Shown here piece by piece: positions 1-9,008 of a stretch of 64,000 nt of DNA. The DNA lies in the NCBI GenBank assembly GCA_903821995.1, contig CAIJNI010000086.1, positions 47,559-111,558 on the forward strand. The letters are read 5' to 3'. The translations under genes were made by a program, and so were the position numbers. The notes beneath the pieces are model-generated. The model was given only the letters and a program-made list of their open reading frames with translations. It did no database searches and was not told the origin of the DNA. How positions within the stretch are numbered: the stretch's first letter is position 1; each line of letters starts with the position of its first letter. This DNA comes from an uncultured beta proteobacterium (GTDB lineage: Bacteria; Pseudomonadota; Gammaproteobacteria; Burkholderiales; Burkholderiaceae).

Positions 1-1363
1 ACTCAGTTGCAGTTGCTGGTTCTGTCATTGGGACAAACTTTCCAACTAGCCACACTAGAATAAGAACCGGCAAACCAATAACTGCCGTCGAGATAAAGAA
101 TGCTTGATAGCCGTAATGATCAACATATACTCCTGAAAAACCGGCCATCCATTTAGGAATAAGTAACATCATTGAACTAAATAATGCATATTGTGTGGCC
201 GAATAAGTAATATTTGTTAAAGAAGATAGGTAGGCAATAAAAGCAGCAGAAGCTATACCTGAACTGAGATTATCTGCAGAGATCACAAAAATTAGTCCAT
301 GCAAATCATGCCCACGGCCACCTAACCAAGCAAATAATAAGTTACTTGTCGCAGACATGACCGCCCCAATCATGAGTATCTTTAAGACGCCGTAACGCAG
401 GGTTAGTCCACCTCCAACAAAAGCACCTAGCAATGTCATTATGACGCCAAATACTTTGGTCACAGCTGCAACCTCATCTTTGGTGTAACCCATATCAACG
501 TAAAATGGATTGGCCATAATACCCATGACAACATCACTAATCCGGTATACAGCAATTAGAGCTAATATTAAAAAGGCTTGATAGTGATAACGCTGGATAA
601 AGTCTTTGAATGGATATAGAAAGACTTCTTGTAGCCAAATGTCTGGTCGTCGTCGTTGTCTTATAACAGATATCTGCTGAGACTCTTTAGAGAGCAATAC
701 GGTCAAAACACCTATCCCCATAGAGCAAGCCATACACACGTATGCAAATTGCCAACCATGCGAATCATATGGGGTATTAATATTTTCGGTTCGAGCTGCA
801 ATCCATAATACGCCAGCTCCTGCCCAGATCATTGCTAAACGATATCCCGTTTGGTAAGCAGCAGCTAGGGCACCTTGTTCTTTCGTTTGTGCTGATTCGA
901 TTCTGAAAGCATCTAAAGCAATATCTTGTGTCGCCGATCCAAATGCCACGAATAATGCGCATAAAACAATGGCTCTCATTGAAGTTGCTGGATCAAATCG
1001 TGACATACCTAGGAGCCCAACAATCACGATCATTTGAGCCACTAATAACCAAGCTCTTCTCCTACCAAAGGTCTTTGTAAGAATAGGAATCGGAACTTGA
1101 TCAATGAATGGCGCCCACAACCACTTAAATCCGTAAATGAGTCCCACCCAAGATAAAAAACCAATGGTAGATCGATCAATCCCTGCTTCCCTGAGCCAAA
1201 ATCCTAGGGTTCCCAAAACCAGTAGCAGTGGTAATCCAGCTGAAAATCCCAAAAAAAGCATACGTAGCGTAGTCCACTTCGAGTACAACTGAACTATTTC
1301 TAATACGCTATCGGAAAATTTTTTCTTCGGTACGGCGCCTGTTACTCCCAACGGATTATTCAT
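1..1363 (-). CDS. ampG: AmpG-family muropeptide MFS transporter (C-terminus cut by window edge)
   Basis: The frame is open from the ATG at 1363 to the left edge, so the C-terminus is missing. About 450 residues are visible, with repeated hydrophobic segments. The N-terminal part carries the AmpG-like run LRMLFLGFSAGLPLLLVLGT, then FWLREAGID, GLIYGFKWLWAPFID and FGRRRAWL. AmpG proteins are inner-membrane, proton-driven importers of anhydro-muropeptides for cell-wall recycling; this role follows from family membership. The ATG overlaps the metW stop in an ATGA, so it is probably translationally coupled as the last visible gene of the argB-slmA-metX-metW chain. Substrate could differ, since the AmpG family includes other carriers. 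Confidence 0.85.
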   Translation of the reverse strand, partial: MNNPLGVTGAVPKKKFSDSVLEIVQLYSKWTTLRMLFLGFSAGLPLLLVLGTLGFWLREAGIDRSTIGFLSWVGLIYGFKWLWAPFIDQVPIPILTKTFGRRRAWLLVAQMIVIVGLLGMSRFDPATSMRAIVLCALFVAFGSATQDIALDAFRIESAQTKEQGALAAAYQTGYRLAMIWAGAGVLWIAARTENINTPYDSHGWQFAYVCMACSMGIGVLTVLLSKESQQISVIRQRRRPDIWLQEVFLYPFKDFIQRYHYQAFLILALIAVYRISDVVMGIMANPFYVDMGYTKDEVAAVTKVFGVIMTLLGAFVGGGLTLRYGVLKILMIGAVMSATSNLLFAWLGGRGHDLHGLIFVISADNLSSGIASAAFIAYLSSLTNITYSATQYALFSSMMLLIPKWMAGFSGVYVDHYGYQAFFISTAVIGLPVLILVWLVGKFVPMTEPATATE

Positions 1364-1953
1364 TGAGAAGCACAAACCCTATAAATCGCTAGGCTACCAA
1401 ATATATTTTTACCCCACTTGATTTCTTTACCTTCGTGCAGAACAACTCGACCAAGAATATTCAATCCAATTTGACTAGCAAGGGCTTCAAAATCAGCAAT
1501 CGTTAATACCCTTACATTTGGGGTGTTATACCAGTCAAAAGGAAGAGACTTAGAAACAGGCATACGTCCACACAGCACCGATAAGCGATGGGACCAATGA
1601 GCAAAGTTAGGAAAGGAAACGACACATTGCTTTCCAACACGCACAATCTCTCCTAAAATCGCCTCTGTTTCATGAATGGTTTGCAGTGTTTGAGATAACA
1701 CTACCGTATCAAAGCTACGGTCTTTAAAGAGTGCCAGTCCCCCTTCAAGATCTTGCTGAATTACATTGATACCTTTCTGAATACATGCTTGTACGCTTGT
1801 ATCAGATATTTCTACCCCATAAGCCTGCACAGGTTTAATCGATTGAACATATTCCAAAAATTCGCCATCGCCACAACCAAGATCAAGTAAGGAGGTATTT
1901 GGATCAATCCATCGGGCAATAGCCGAGAAATCTGAACGAATGATCTGTTTCAT
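1360..1953 (-). CDS. metW: MetW, methyltransferase-fold partner of methionine biosynthesis
   Basis: 197 residues with a class I SAM-binding motif [15 protein letters not shown] near residue 20 and the MetW-type run [32 protein letters not shown] further on. MetW is nearly always encoded directly after metX in proteobacteria and is thought to assist homoserine acylation; its exact reaction is unsettled. The start overlaps the metX stop (ATGA) and its own stop overlaps the ampG start (ATGA), so the three are a coupled unit. Confidence 0.92.
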   Translation of the reverse strand: MKQIIRSDFSAIARWIDPNTSLLDLGCGDGEFLEYVQSIKPVQAYGVEISDTSVQACIQKGINVIQQDLEGGLALFKDRSFDTVVLSQTLQTIHETEAILGEIVRVGKQCVVSFPNFAHWSHRLSVLCGRMPVSKSLPFDWYNTPNVRVLTIADFEALASQIGLNILGRVVLHEGKEIKWGKNIFGSLAIYRVCASQ

Positions 1954-3092
1954 ATTCGTTCTATATCCCTGAGGATGCCGTCCATATAGGATCTGACAAC
2001 TCCGTGGTATCTCATATCGTCTAATAAAAACGCATCATGCCCATGAGGCGCATCAATCTCCGCATAGCTTACTGGGTGTTTGTTATCTAATAATGCTTTG
2101 ACAATTTCTCGACTTCGCTCTGGAGCAAATCGCCAATCAGTTGAAAAACTGACCACCAAAAATTTAGCTAATATTTTTTCGAAAGCTTTCGATAAATCAC
2201 CGCCGCAGCTTTTGGCCGGATCAAAGTAATCTAACGCACGAGTAATGAGTAGATAAGTATTGGCATCAAAATAATCCGCAAATTTATCACCCTGGTACCT
2301 TAAATAACTTTCTACTTCAAACTCAGTTTCAAAACTATATAAGTAATCTTTAGACAAGCCAGTTGCGCGGCGTAATTCCCGTCCAAACTTTTCTGCCATA
2401 TCATCGTCAGACAAATAAGTAATATGCCCAACCATTCTTGCAACGCGAAGTCCCCGCCTTGGAATTACATTGAACTCATAAAAGTCACCCTTATGAAAAT
2501 CAGGGTCGCTCATAATGGCATTTCGAGCTACTTCATTAAATGCGATATTTTGTGCGGAAAGATTTGCCGATGAAGCTATAACTATGCAATTCAAGACTCG
2601 CTCTGGAAATAATAATCCCCAGGCAATGCTTTGCATACCGCCTAAACTCCCGCCCATTACAGCTGCAAAGGCGTTAATTCCAAAACGATCCGCAACTCTA
2701 GCTTGAGTCCTTACCCAATCTTCAACTGTAACTACAGGAAAGGTACTGCCATAGGGTTTGTTGGTTTCGGGGTTAATGCTCATTGGTCCTGTCGAACCAA
2801 AGCAAGAGCCTAAGTTATTTATTCCAATAACAAAAAATTGGTTCGTATCAACCGGTTTTCCCGGCCCCACCATATTGTCCCACCAACCAATATCTTCAGA
2901 ATCGGGAGAAACTCCAGCGACATGATGGGAGGCATTAAGTGCATGGCAAATTAAAATTGCATTTGATTTACTTGCATTTAACTCGCCGTAGGTTTCTACT
3001 AATAGCTGATAGTGAGAAAGAGATTTCCCACTGCTCAGAGACAAAGGTTCAGTAAATTCGAAAGATTGTGTCTTTGTGTTGAGGAGTGTCAT
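1950..3092 (-). CDS. metX: Homoserine O-acyltransferase MetX
   Basis: 380 residues, full length for the family. This alpha/beta-hydrolase-fold enzyme acylates homoserine in the first committed step of methionine synthesis. The nucleophile elbow MGGSLGGMQ places the serine at about residue 149. The catalytic Asp and His lie in FSTDWRFAP and [12 protein letters not shown] near the C-terminus. Proteobacterial MetX enzymes are often succinyl- rather than acetyl-transferases (the MetXS type), so the acyl donor cannot be told by eye. Start and stop overlap slmA and metW in ATGA motifs. Confidence 0.95.
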   Translation of the reverse strand: MTLLNTKTQSFEFTEPLSLSSGKSLSHYQLLVETYGELNASKSNAILICHALNASHHVAGVSPDSEDIGWWDNMVGPGKPVDTNQFFVIGINNLGSCFGSTGPMSINPETNKPYGSTFPVVTVEDWVRTQARVADRFGINAFAAVMGGSLGGMQSIAWGLLFPERVLNCIVIASSANLSAQNIAFNEVARNAIMSDPDFHKGDFYEFNVIPRRGLRVARMVGHITYLSDDDMAEKFGRELRRATGLSKDYLYSFETEFEVESYLRYQGDKFADYFDANTYLLITRALDYFDPAKSCGGDLSKAFEKILAKFLVVSFSTDWRFAPERSREIVKALLDNKHPVSYAEIDAPHGHDAFLLDDMRYHGVVRSYMDGILRDIERI

Positions 3093-3739
3093 GCAGACAA
3101 TAGAATATTCATGGATACAGCAGAATTCTCAAGAGGTGACTTTGTAAACCCGCTCCTCGCAAAACGATGCCAACGTCCCACAACATATGCCATCATTAAA
3201 CCTGAGCGCTGGCTCACATCTTCAGACGTCCAATTTATATTTTGCTGTGTTTGCATAATTCTAAATGACTGTTTCAGTGAAGCTTCAACGCGCTCTAAAA
3301 CTTGATTAATTCTTTCTTGCAAGCGCGCATCTTCTTGAAATAATGAATCTCCAAGAAGCACCCGGGTCATTCCAGGATTGCGTTCAGAAAAAGCGAGCAA
3401 CATCGTTGCTATCTCATTAATTTGGGATCTACCCATCTCTTCTTTAGCTACAATTTGATTGATTAACCCAAATATTGTTTGCTCAATAAATACAATTAGC
3501 CCGTCAAACATTTGAGCCTTACTCGCAAAGTGGCGGTATAAAGCAGCCTCAGAAACTTGAATTTTGGCGGCAAGGGCTGCTGTTGTAACTCTCTCTCCTT
3601 GTGGCTTCTCTAGCATCTCAGCCAAAGCCTGAAGGATTTGGATTCGTCTCTCTCCAGGTTTTGGTCGCTTACGGCCCGCCTTCAGGTCTTCAGTTGCAGA
3701 AGCGTCGCTCTGTTTAATTGGTTGTTCGTTAAATGTCAT
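3089..3739 (-). CDS. slmA: SlmA-like nucleoid occlusion factor, TetR family
   Basis: 216 residues. The N-terminus is basic ([14 protein letters not shown]) and leads into a TetR helix-turn-helix, [30 protein letters not shown], at about residues 48-80. Length and the [15 protein letters not shown] signature match SlmA, which binds DNA over the nucleoid and blocks FtsZ assembly. It starts 5 bp after argB and overlaps metX by ATGA. An ordinary TetR regulator of the operon is the alternative. In many Burkholderiales a HAD-type pyrimidine 5'-nucleotidase gene lies between argB and slmA; it is absent here. Confidence 0.85.
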   Translation of the reverse strand: MTFNEQPIKQSDASATEDLKAGRKRPKPGERRIQILQALAEMLEKPQGERVTTAALAAKIQVSEAALYRHFASKAQMFDGLIVFIEQTIFGLINQIVAKEEMGRSQINEIATMLLAFSERNPGMTRVLLGDSLFQEDARLQERINQVLERVEASLKQSFRIMQTQQNINWTSEDVSQRSGLMMAYVVGRWHRFARSGFTKSPLENSAVSMNILLSA

Positions 3740-3744
3740 AAGAT

Positions 3745-4647
3745 TTAATGCGACCTAATCATTGTTCCAAAAGCCTGCTCTGTAAGAATCTCTAATAATA
3801 GTGAGTGCTCAATTCTGCCATCAATGATGTGAACAGAACTCACTCCACTTCTTGCCGCATCTAATGCAGATGATATCTTTGGAAGCATACCACCAGATAT
3901 GGTGCCATCTGCAAATAAAGCATCTATTTCTTTAGCGGACAAATTAGTAAGCAACTCCCCATCTCGATTCATCACACCTGGAATATTAGTCATCATGACT
4001 AACTTTTCTGCATGAAGAATTTCAGCCATTTTCCCAGCAACTAGGTCAGCATTAATGTTGTATGCGCGACCATCTTCTCCAAATCCAATTGGAGAAATCA
4101 CTGGAATAAAAGCATCGTCTTGCAATGCTTTTACAACAGCTGGGTTAATTGAACTAATCTCCCCCACAAAGCCAATATCAATCTTTTTTGTTGGATCTTC
4201 TTTATCAGTCATCCACAATTTTCGAGCTTTTATAAGCCCTCCATCTTTTCCAGTTAAACCTACGGCTTGACCGCCGAACTGATTAATCATCATCACAATA
4301 TCTTGTTGAACCTCACCGCCTAAGACCCATTCAACCACTTCCATCGTCTCATCATCAGTTACTCGCATTCCTTGAATAAAAGTCCCTGATTTGCCAACCT
4401 TCTTTAATGCCTCATCAATTTGTGGGCCACCACCATGAACCACCACCGGATTCATGCCGACTAATTTTAATAAAATGACATCACGAGCAAAGCCCTCTTT
4501 GAGGCGCTCCTCAGTCATTGCGTTGCCCCCATATTTAATGACAATAGTTTTGCCATGATATTGCCGAATGTAAGGCAACGCTTCAGCCAAGATTTCTGCT
4601 TTTAACGTTGGTGCAATATCTCCGAGGGTCAGTGCTTTTAGATCCAT
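3745..4647 (-). CDS. argB: Acetylglutamate kinase
   Basis: 300 residues, amino-acid-kinase fold. It phosphorylates N-acetylglutamate in the cytoplasmic arginine pathway. KYGGNAM near residue 38 and [11 protein letters not shown] near residue 68 are the phosphate and substrate loops; [15 protein letters not shown] and [14 protein letters not shown] are conserved C-terminal motifs. It is the first gene of the minus-strand chain running to ampG, and the ~150 bp on its 5' side is shared with the plus-strand small-protein/TonB-receptor pair, so two divergent promoters are expected there. Confidence 0.97.
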   Translation of the reverse strand: MDLKALTLGDIAPTLKAEILAEALPYIRQYHGKTIVIKYGGNAMTEERLKEGFARDVILLKLVGMNPVVVHGGGPQIDEALKKVGKSGTFIQGMRVTDDETMEVVEWVLGGEVQQDIVMMINQFGGQAVGLTGKDGGLIKARKLWMTDKEDPTKKIDIGFVGEISSINPAVVKALQDDAFIPVISPIGFGEDGRAYNINADLVAGKMAEILHAEKLVMMTNIPGVMNRDGELLTNLSAKEIDALFADGTISGGMLPKISSALDAARSGVSSVHIIDGRIEHSLLLEILTEQAFGTMIRSH

Positions 4648-4803
4648 GATTTATTTATAAAGGTAATACACTACATGATAAGAGAAGTACAAGATGATTC
4701 ATAAAAAAACTATTTTCCGATGTTACCTAATATACACTTCAATTAGAACGAAATTATTTCATATTTAGTGTTAAATTACCTATATATATAGTTTTTGAAA
4801 CCT

Positions 4804-5169
4804 ATGCACAGCGCAAACAAAGCTTTTTTTAAAGTCATCCTTTTAATTTTTGCCATGTTCTTGTTGCAGATGAACGGGTTTAACCATGCCATCACACATG
4901 CTAACTATAACAATAATGCCAGCTTAAGTAATTTTACTGGCACCAATTCTGAGAATAACCCAAAGTACTTAGCTAAAGAAGCTATCCTAAATAACCATCA
5001 TTGTGTAGCCTTTGATGGGGTCAGTTTAGCAATTGGCTTTGTTTCTCTGATCTTAGATCTGCCTCAAAGCGTAGATTCATACTCTAAAGCCACCTATTTA
5101 TCGATTTTTAATTTACATTGCTTTTCTTTTCAATGCTTTATTGCAAGAGCTCCTCCTTTTCTCCATTGA
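4804..5169 (+). CDS. Small secreted or membrane protein preceding the TonB receptor (DUF2946-like)
   Basis: 121 residues from the ATG at 4804; a TTG three codons upstream is the only alternative and neither has a clear ribosome site. An N-terminal hydrophobic segment (VILLIFAMFLLQMNGF) looks like a signal or anchor. The middle has NHHCVAFDG and the C-terminus ends in ARAPP. Small proteins with a Cys/His centre and an RAPP or RGPP end commonly sit just before or near metal-linked TonB receptors; DUF2946 is the named example and a clearer member is at 55578-55952. Function is unknown. The call as a real gene rests on the signal segment, the family-like ends and the position. Confidence 0.6.
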   Translation: MHSANKAFFKVILLIFAMFLLQMNGFNHAITHANYNNNASLSNFTGTNSENNPKYLAKEAILNNHHCVAFDGVSLAIGFVSLILDLPQSVDSYSKATYLSIFNLHCFSFQCFIARAPPFLH

Positions 5170-5184
5170 AATCTTAAAAAGAGA

Positions 5185-5211
5185 CCTCCTTGTGGAGGCT
5201 TCTGATTTTTT
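5185..5211 (+). terminator. Hairpin with T-run between small protein and TonB receptor
   Basis: CCTCC (5185-5189), a 4-nt loop and GGAGG (5194-5198), extendable with a bulge, then a run of six T at 5206-5211. It lies after the stop of the small protein and before the ribosome site of the receptor. The 7-nt gap between stem and T-run makes it a weak terminator or attenuator at best; it could set the ratio of the two products. Confidence 0.35.
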
Positions 5212-5225
5212 CTTGGAGATACAAA

Positions 5226-7235
5226 TTGAATTTATTAAAGCATCGGTTTTTATTGATTGTTTTACTAGCAAACCCAGCGGTGACTCCTTGCGGTTTTTCA
5301 GAGGAAGTTTTACCCGACTTAGTCATTGAAGGTGAGTCAACTAAATCTTCCATTACAGGTCCGTCACTATCTGGCAACGCTCTATTTTATAAAGCGGGCT
5401 CAACTCTAGGGGACTCTCTATCCAACGAACTAGGAATGAGCTCTTCTGCTTTTGGGGCCTCCGCTAATCGACCTATCATTCGAGGGATGTCAGGTTCAAG
5501 GGCCCCCATTCTTGAAAATGGATTATCTTCTGGAGATGTCTCATCGATCTCAAATGACCACGCCGTAACAAGTGATCCTCTTTTTACTCAGAAATTAGAG
5601 ATTCTGAGGGGCTCTGAAGCACTCCGGTTCGCTTCTGGTTCGCCCAATGGCCTTATTAATATCACGAATGCTCGTATTCCTGAACAGGCTATTTCAACCC
5701 CAGAGGCACAATTCGTTAGTGAATATGGAAGTAATAACCAGAGCTATACCTTAGGTTTGATGACTGAGCAGTCTATTGGTAAATGGGCACTTCACTTAGA
5801 TGCCAGTCATCGTGATGCGAATAATTACACCCTGCCCAGTGGAGTTCACTTACCATTTTCATTTGGAAGCAATTCAGATATGGGTTTTGGAGCCAGTTTC
5901 CAACGTTCTAATGGCTATACTGGATTTTCAATTGGACAATACAGCAATTACTATGGCATACCAAGCATCAATGGCTCTAAGATTGATCTGACTCAAAATC
6001 GCTATGAGCTAAAAGATTTTGAAAGAAATCCTATGAATGGCATCGAGAAAATAGAAACAAAATTGGGCTATACCAATTATCACCACACCGAAATATCTCC
6101 ATCAAATATTCCACAATCCATCTTTAATAATAGCTCCTTTGACGCGCGAATTGAACTTTTCCATGAGCCATTTTATGGGTGGAAAGGGTCTTACGGACTA
6201 CAACTATCTAGCGGCACATTTGCCGCATTTGATTTAACAAATCCCATATTTTCATCGGCCGTTATCCCAGAAACAAAAAGTAATTCCATTGCAACTTTCA
6301 TTAGCGAAAGTAAATCTATCCAAGAGGTTGATATCCAACTCGGCGGCCGCCTTGAAAAAATAGTGCGGTCACCTAATTCTTCCATCCCTTATACAGACTC
6401 TCCTAATTTCATAACCCCATCTAATTCATTCGCACCAAGCGCCCCGTTAGTCGCAGGTTCTCAATTCAGCTTATTTTCTGTATCGTCAAGTGCATTTTGG
6501 AATTACACGCCCTCGTACGCTCTTGGCCTAAGCTATTCGATCACTAGTCGCGCACCTTCAATTGATGAACTTTACTCCTATGGAAACCATGACGCCACTG
6601 GAACGTTTGATGTTGGTAATAGCCAATTAAGTCCAGAAACCTCTTATCAATTTGAGCTGGGCTGGAAAAAGACTAGGGGCTCAATGAGGAGTCAAGTCAA
6701 TATTTTCCAAAGTACCGTCTCAAATTATATTTATGCGCTCTATACCGGGGCTAGTGACACTTTTACAAATTATCCCGTGAGACAATTTTTACAATCGAAT
6801 GCAACTATTCGTGGTGCTGAAGGTGAACTTTCATATCACCCTGAAAGCTCAAATTGGTCTGGTAGAATTTTTGCGGACGGTTCAGGAGGCAACTTAAGCT
6901 CAGGGGGTAATTTACCCTTACAACCGGCTATTCGTGTGGGTTCAAGCGTTAATTTTATCCGTGGTCCTTGGGAAAGCACCTTAACCTGGGTTCATGCCAT
7001 GGGCCAAAATCGGTTAGCTTCTTTTGAGACTTACCCAACTCCAGCATATGACCGTTTAGATTTTAGGTTTGCTTATTTTCTAAACCCGATCGGCAGCTTT
7101 AAACCTAGGGTGTACTTTAAGGCAAATAACCTTCTTAACCAAGAAATTCGTTATTCAACTACAGTCGAGGATTTAAGAATCAACGCCCCTTTACCAGGAA
7201 GAAGCTTCATTCTCGGCTTAAGGGTTGATTATTAA
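5226..7235 (+). CDS. TonB-dependent outer-membrane receptor, ZnuD-like
   Basis: 669 residues. The TTG at 5226 is chosen as start because GGAGA (5215-5219) sits 6 nt before it and the product then begins with a clean signal peptide (KHRFLLIVLLANPAVTPCGF). Longer forms start inside the upstream hairpin. The plug domain carries PIIRGMSGSRAPILENG, NDHAVTSDPL and LEILRGSEALRFASGSPNGLINI. This is the layout of ZnuD-type receptors for zinc and related metals. The barrel ends in SFILGLRVDY, with the terminal aromatic residue expected for outer-membrane insertion. Substrate is inferred: zinc is favoured by plug similarity and the COG0523 gene nearby, copper by the DUF2946-like partner. Confidence 0.85.
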   Translation: MNLLKHRFLLIVLLANPAVTPCGFSEEVLPDLVIEGESTKSSITGPSLSGNALFYKAGSTLGDSLSNELGMSSSAFGASANRPIIRGMSGSRAPILENGLSSGDVSSISNDHAVTSDPLFTQKLEILRGSEALRFASGSPNGLINITNARIPEQAISTPEAQFVSEYGSNNQSYTLGLMTEQSIGKWALHLDASHRDANNYTLPSGVHLPFSFGSNSDMGFGASFQRSNGYTGFSIGQYSNYYGIPSINGSKIDLTQNRYELKDFERNPMNGIEKIETKLGYTNYHHTEISPSNIPQSIFNNSSFDARIELFHEPFYGWKGSYGLQLSSGTFAAFDLTNPIFSSAVIPETKSNSIATFISESKSIQEVDIQLGGRLEKIVRSPNSSIPYTDSPNFITPSNSFAPSAPLVAGSQFSLFSVSSSAFWNYTPSYALGLSYSITSRAPSIDELYSYGNHDATGTFDVGNSQLSPETSYQFELGWKKTRGSMRSQVNIFQSTVSNYIYALYTGASDTFTNYPVRQFLQSNATIRGAEGELSYHPESSNWSGRIFADGSGGNLSSGGNLPLQPAIRVGSSVNFIRGPWESTLTWVHAMGQNRLASFETYPTPAYDRLDFRFAYFLNPIGSFKPRVYFKANNLLNQEIRYSTTVEDLRINAPLPGRSFILGLRVDY

Positions 7236-7254
7236 TAATAGCTATAAGCGACCT

Positions 7255-7827
7255 TTAGTCTCCAAAGAGCTTTTGACGAAGTTCTCTTCTTTCTTGCGCT
7301 TCAAGTGACAGATTGGCCGTTGGTCTAGCTAAAAGTCTAGATACTCCTATAGGCTCTCCAGTTTCTTCACACCATCCATAGTCGCCGGAATCGATGCGTG
7401 AAATTGCTTGTTCTACCTTCTTCAACAACTTGCGCTCACGATCGCGGGTTCGCAACTCTAATGCATGCTCTTCTTCTATTGTCGCGCGGTCTGCAGGATC
7501 TGGAACTAACACGTTTTCCCGTAAATGTTCAGTGGTCTCACTTGCATTTTTAAGAAGGTCGTCTTTTAATTTTTGAAGACGCTCTCTAAAAAATTCTAAT
7601 TGCGCCTGATTCATATACTCTTTATCTGACATCTTTAACAACGCTGACTCGGAAATGACTTCTGTTACTTTTTGTTTAGACGGCATAGTTTCTTTGGTAT
7701 TCTTTGTTTTGTTAGATGAAACTGTTTCAACAACAACTTCCTTTGCTGGACTTTTCTTAACAGCAGGTTTTAAGGTGGCTGATTTTGCAGATACTTTTGT
7801 GCTTGTTTTTTTTGCTGCAGCTGTCAT
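7255..7827 (-). CDS. dksA: RNA polymerase-binding regulator DksA, single-Cys type with long basic tail
   Basis: 190 residues. From about residue 66 it is a DksA: coiled coil (NQAQLEFFRERLQKLKDDLL, then DPADRATIEEEHALELRTRDRERKLLKKVEQAI, with the coiled-coil-tip acidic pair in DPADRAT) and C-terminal DYGWCEETGEPIGVSRLLARP. It binds the RNA polymerase secondary channel and works with ppGpp. Only one of the four zinc-finger cysteines remains: ETG follows the first and SLEAQ replaces CIDC. This zinc-independent form is common in Burkholderiales. The first ~65 residues are an Ala/Lys/Ser/Thr-rich extension (KKSPAK) like a histone-H1 tail, absent from the 151-residue E. coli protein. It is convergent with the TonB receptor, 19 bp between stops. 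Confidence 0.93.
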   Translation of the reverse strand: MTAAAKKTSTKVSAKSATLKPAVKKSPAKEVVVETVSSNKTKNTKETMPSKQKVTEVISESALLKMSDKEYMNQAQLEFFRERLQKLKDDLLKNASETTEHLRENVLVPDPADRATIEEEHALELRTRDRERKLLKKVEQAISRIDSGDYGWCEETGEPIGVSRLLARPTANLSLEAQERRELRQKLFGD

Positions 7828-7887
7828 TTTATTGTCCTATATGTTGATGCTGTTTTTTTAATGTCTAATTCATCTTTATGGTAAAGA

Positions 7888-8913
7888 CTACACTAAACAG
7901 CCTTCTAGTCCCATTAATAAAGTGTCTTTTGGTAAATCAATCCCAATAAATACCATCTTGGTTTGCTTTTTCTCGTTACCCCAAGGCCCCGCCATATCGC
8001 TACCCATCATTTCATGAACTCCTTGTAAAACCACTTTACGATTAGACCCTTTTATAAATAAAACACCCTTATATCGTAACAATTTTTGGCCAAACACTGA
8101 GAGGATGCCTCCTAAGAAATCCTCTAATTTTTTATGGTCAAAGGGTCTGTCACTTCTAAAAACACACGACTGAATTTTGTCGGTATGCCCATGATGATTG
8201 TGATGATTATGCTCATGGCCATGGTCGTGTCCACAATCTGCGTGATCATGATCTTCAGATTCTAAGAAATGTGGGTCAATCTCTAATTTTGAATTTAAAT
8301 TAAATCCGTGAAGATCAAAAAACTCATCAATTAAGATTACCCCTTGTTGAATTTCCTTGATCGGCGCTTTAGGATTCATATGCATTAAACGATCTTTAAG
8401 CTTCGTAACTTCTCCGGAATCAGCCACATCGGTTTTTGTTATGAAAATCCTATCGGCAAAGCCGACTTGGCGTTGCGCTTCTTCATGCTCGCTCAACTGA
8501 GCTGGACCATGTTTTGCGTCTACCAATGTGACTACCGCATCTAATACATAATGTTCTGCGACATCATCATCCATAAAAAATGTTTGTGCAACGGGCCCGG
8601 GGTTTGCTATGCCTGTTGTCTCAATGACAACACGGTCAAACTGAATTGTCTTAGCTTTTCTTTGCGCCCATAACTGATTAAGCGCTTCTACCAAATCCCC
8701 GCGAATTGTGCAACAAACACAACCATTACTCATTTGAACGATTTGCTCATTGCTATCTTGAACCAATATTTCGTTATCAATGTTTTCTTCGCCAAATTCA
8801 TTTTCAATCACGGCTATTTTTTTGCCATGCGGCTCATTCAAAATGTGCTTGAGCAATGTGGTTTTGCCACTACCGAGAAATCCCGTCAATATTGTTACAG
8901 GTATTAAAGCCAT
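7888..8913 (-). CDS. COG0523 (CobW/ZNG1-like) GTPase, putative zinc metallochaperone
   Basis: 341 residues. P-loop GFLGSGKTTLLKHIL at about 11-25, the family CxCC metal motif in NGCVCCTIRGDL near residue 65, ETTGIANP (Walker-B region) and TKTD (guanine specificity). A His/Asp-rich loop at about 217-245 (HDHADCGHDHGHEHNHHNHHGH) probably binds metal. The CobW_C domain follows. Members with this layout deliver or insert zinc, cobalt or nickel; zinc is most often supported. It lies in line with dksA (60 bp apart), an arrangement conserved in Burkholderiales and reminiscent of Zur-controlled sets. Confidence 0.9.
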   Translation of the reverse strand: MALIPVTILTGFLGSGKTTLLKHILNEPHGKKIAVIENEFGEENIDNEILVQDSNEQIVQMSNGCVCCTIRGDLVEALNQLWAQRKAKTIQFDRVVIETTGIANPGPVAQTFFMDDDVAEHYVLDAVVTLVDAKHGPAQLSEHEEAQRQVGFADRIFITKTDVADSGEVTKLKDRLMHMNPKAPIKEIQQGVILIDEFFDLHGFNLNSKLEIDPHFLESEDHDHADCGHDHGHEHNHHNHHGHTDKIQSCVFRSDRPFDHKKLEDFLGGILSVFGQKLLRYKGVLFIKGSNRKVVLQGVHEMMGSDMAGPWGNEKKQTKMVFIGIDLPKDTLLMGLEGCLV

Positions 8914-9008
8914 ACAACTCCTTCAGCTAACGATTTATCCTCTAGTCAATAGAATTTGTCACTTTGACTAAAGCGTGCATTTTACATGAAATAATGCCGA
9001 AAATTGCT

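Noticed and set aside
3012..3305. Open frame of 97 codons on the plus strand
   Set aside because: It lies opposite metX and slmA, has no family motif and no ribosome site; a shadow frame.
5190..5225. TTG start at 5190 for the TonB receptor
   Set aside because: It lies in the loop of the hairpin and would put 12 residues before a standard signal peptide; the TTG at 5226 has the ribosome site.
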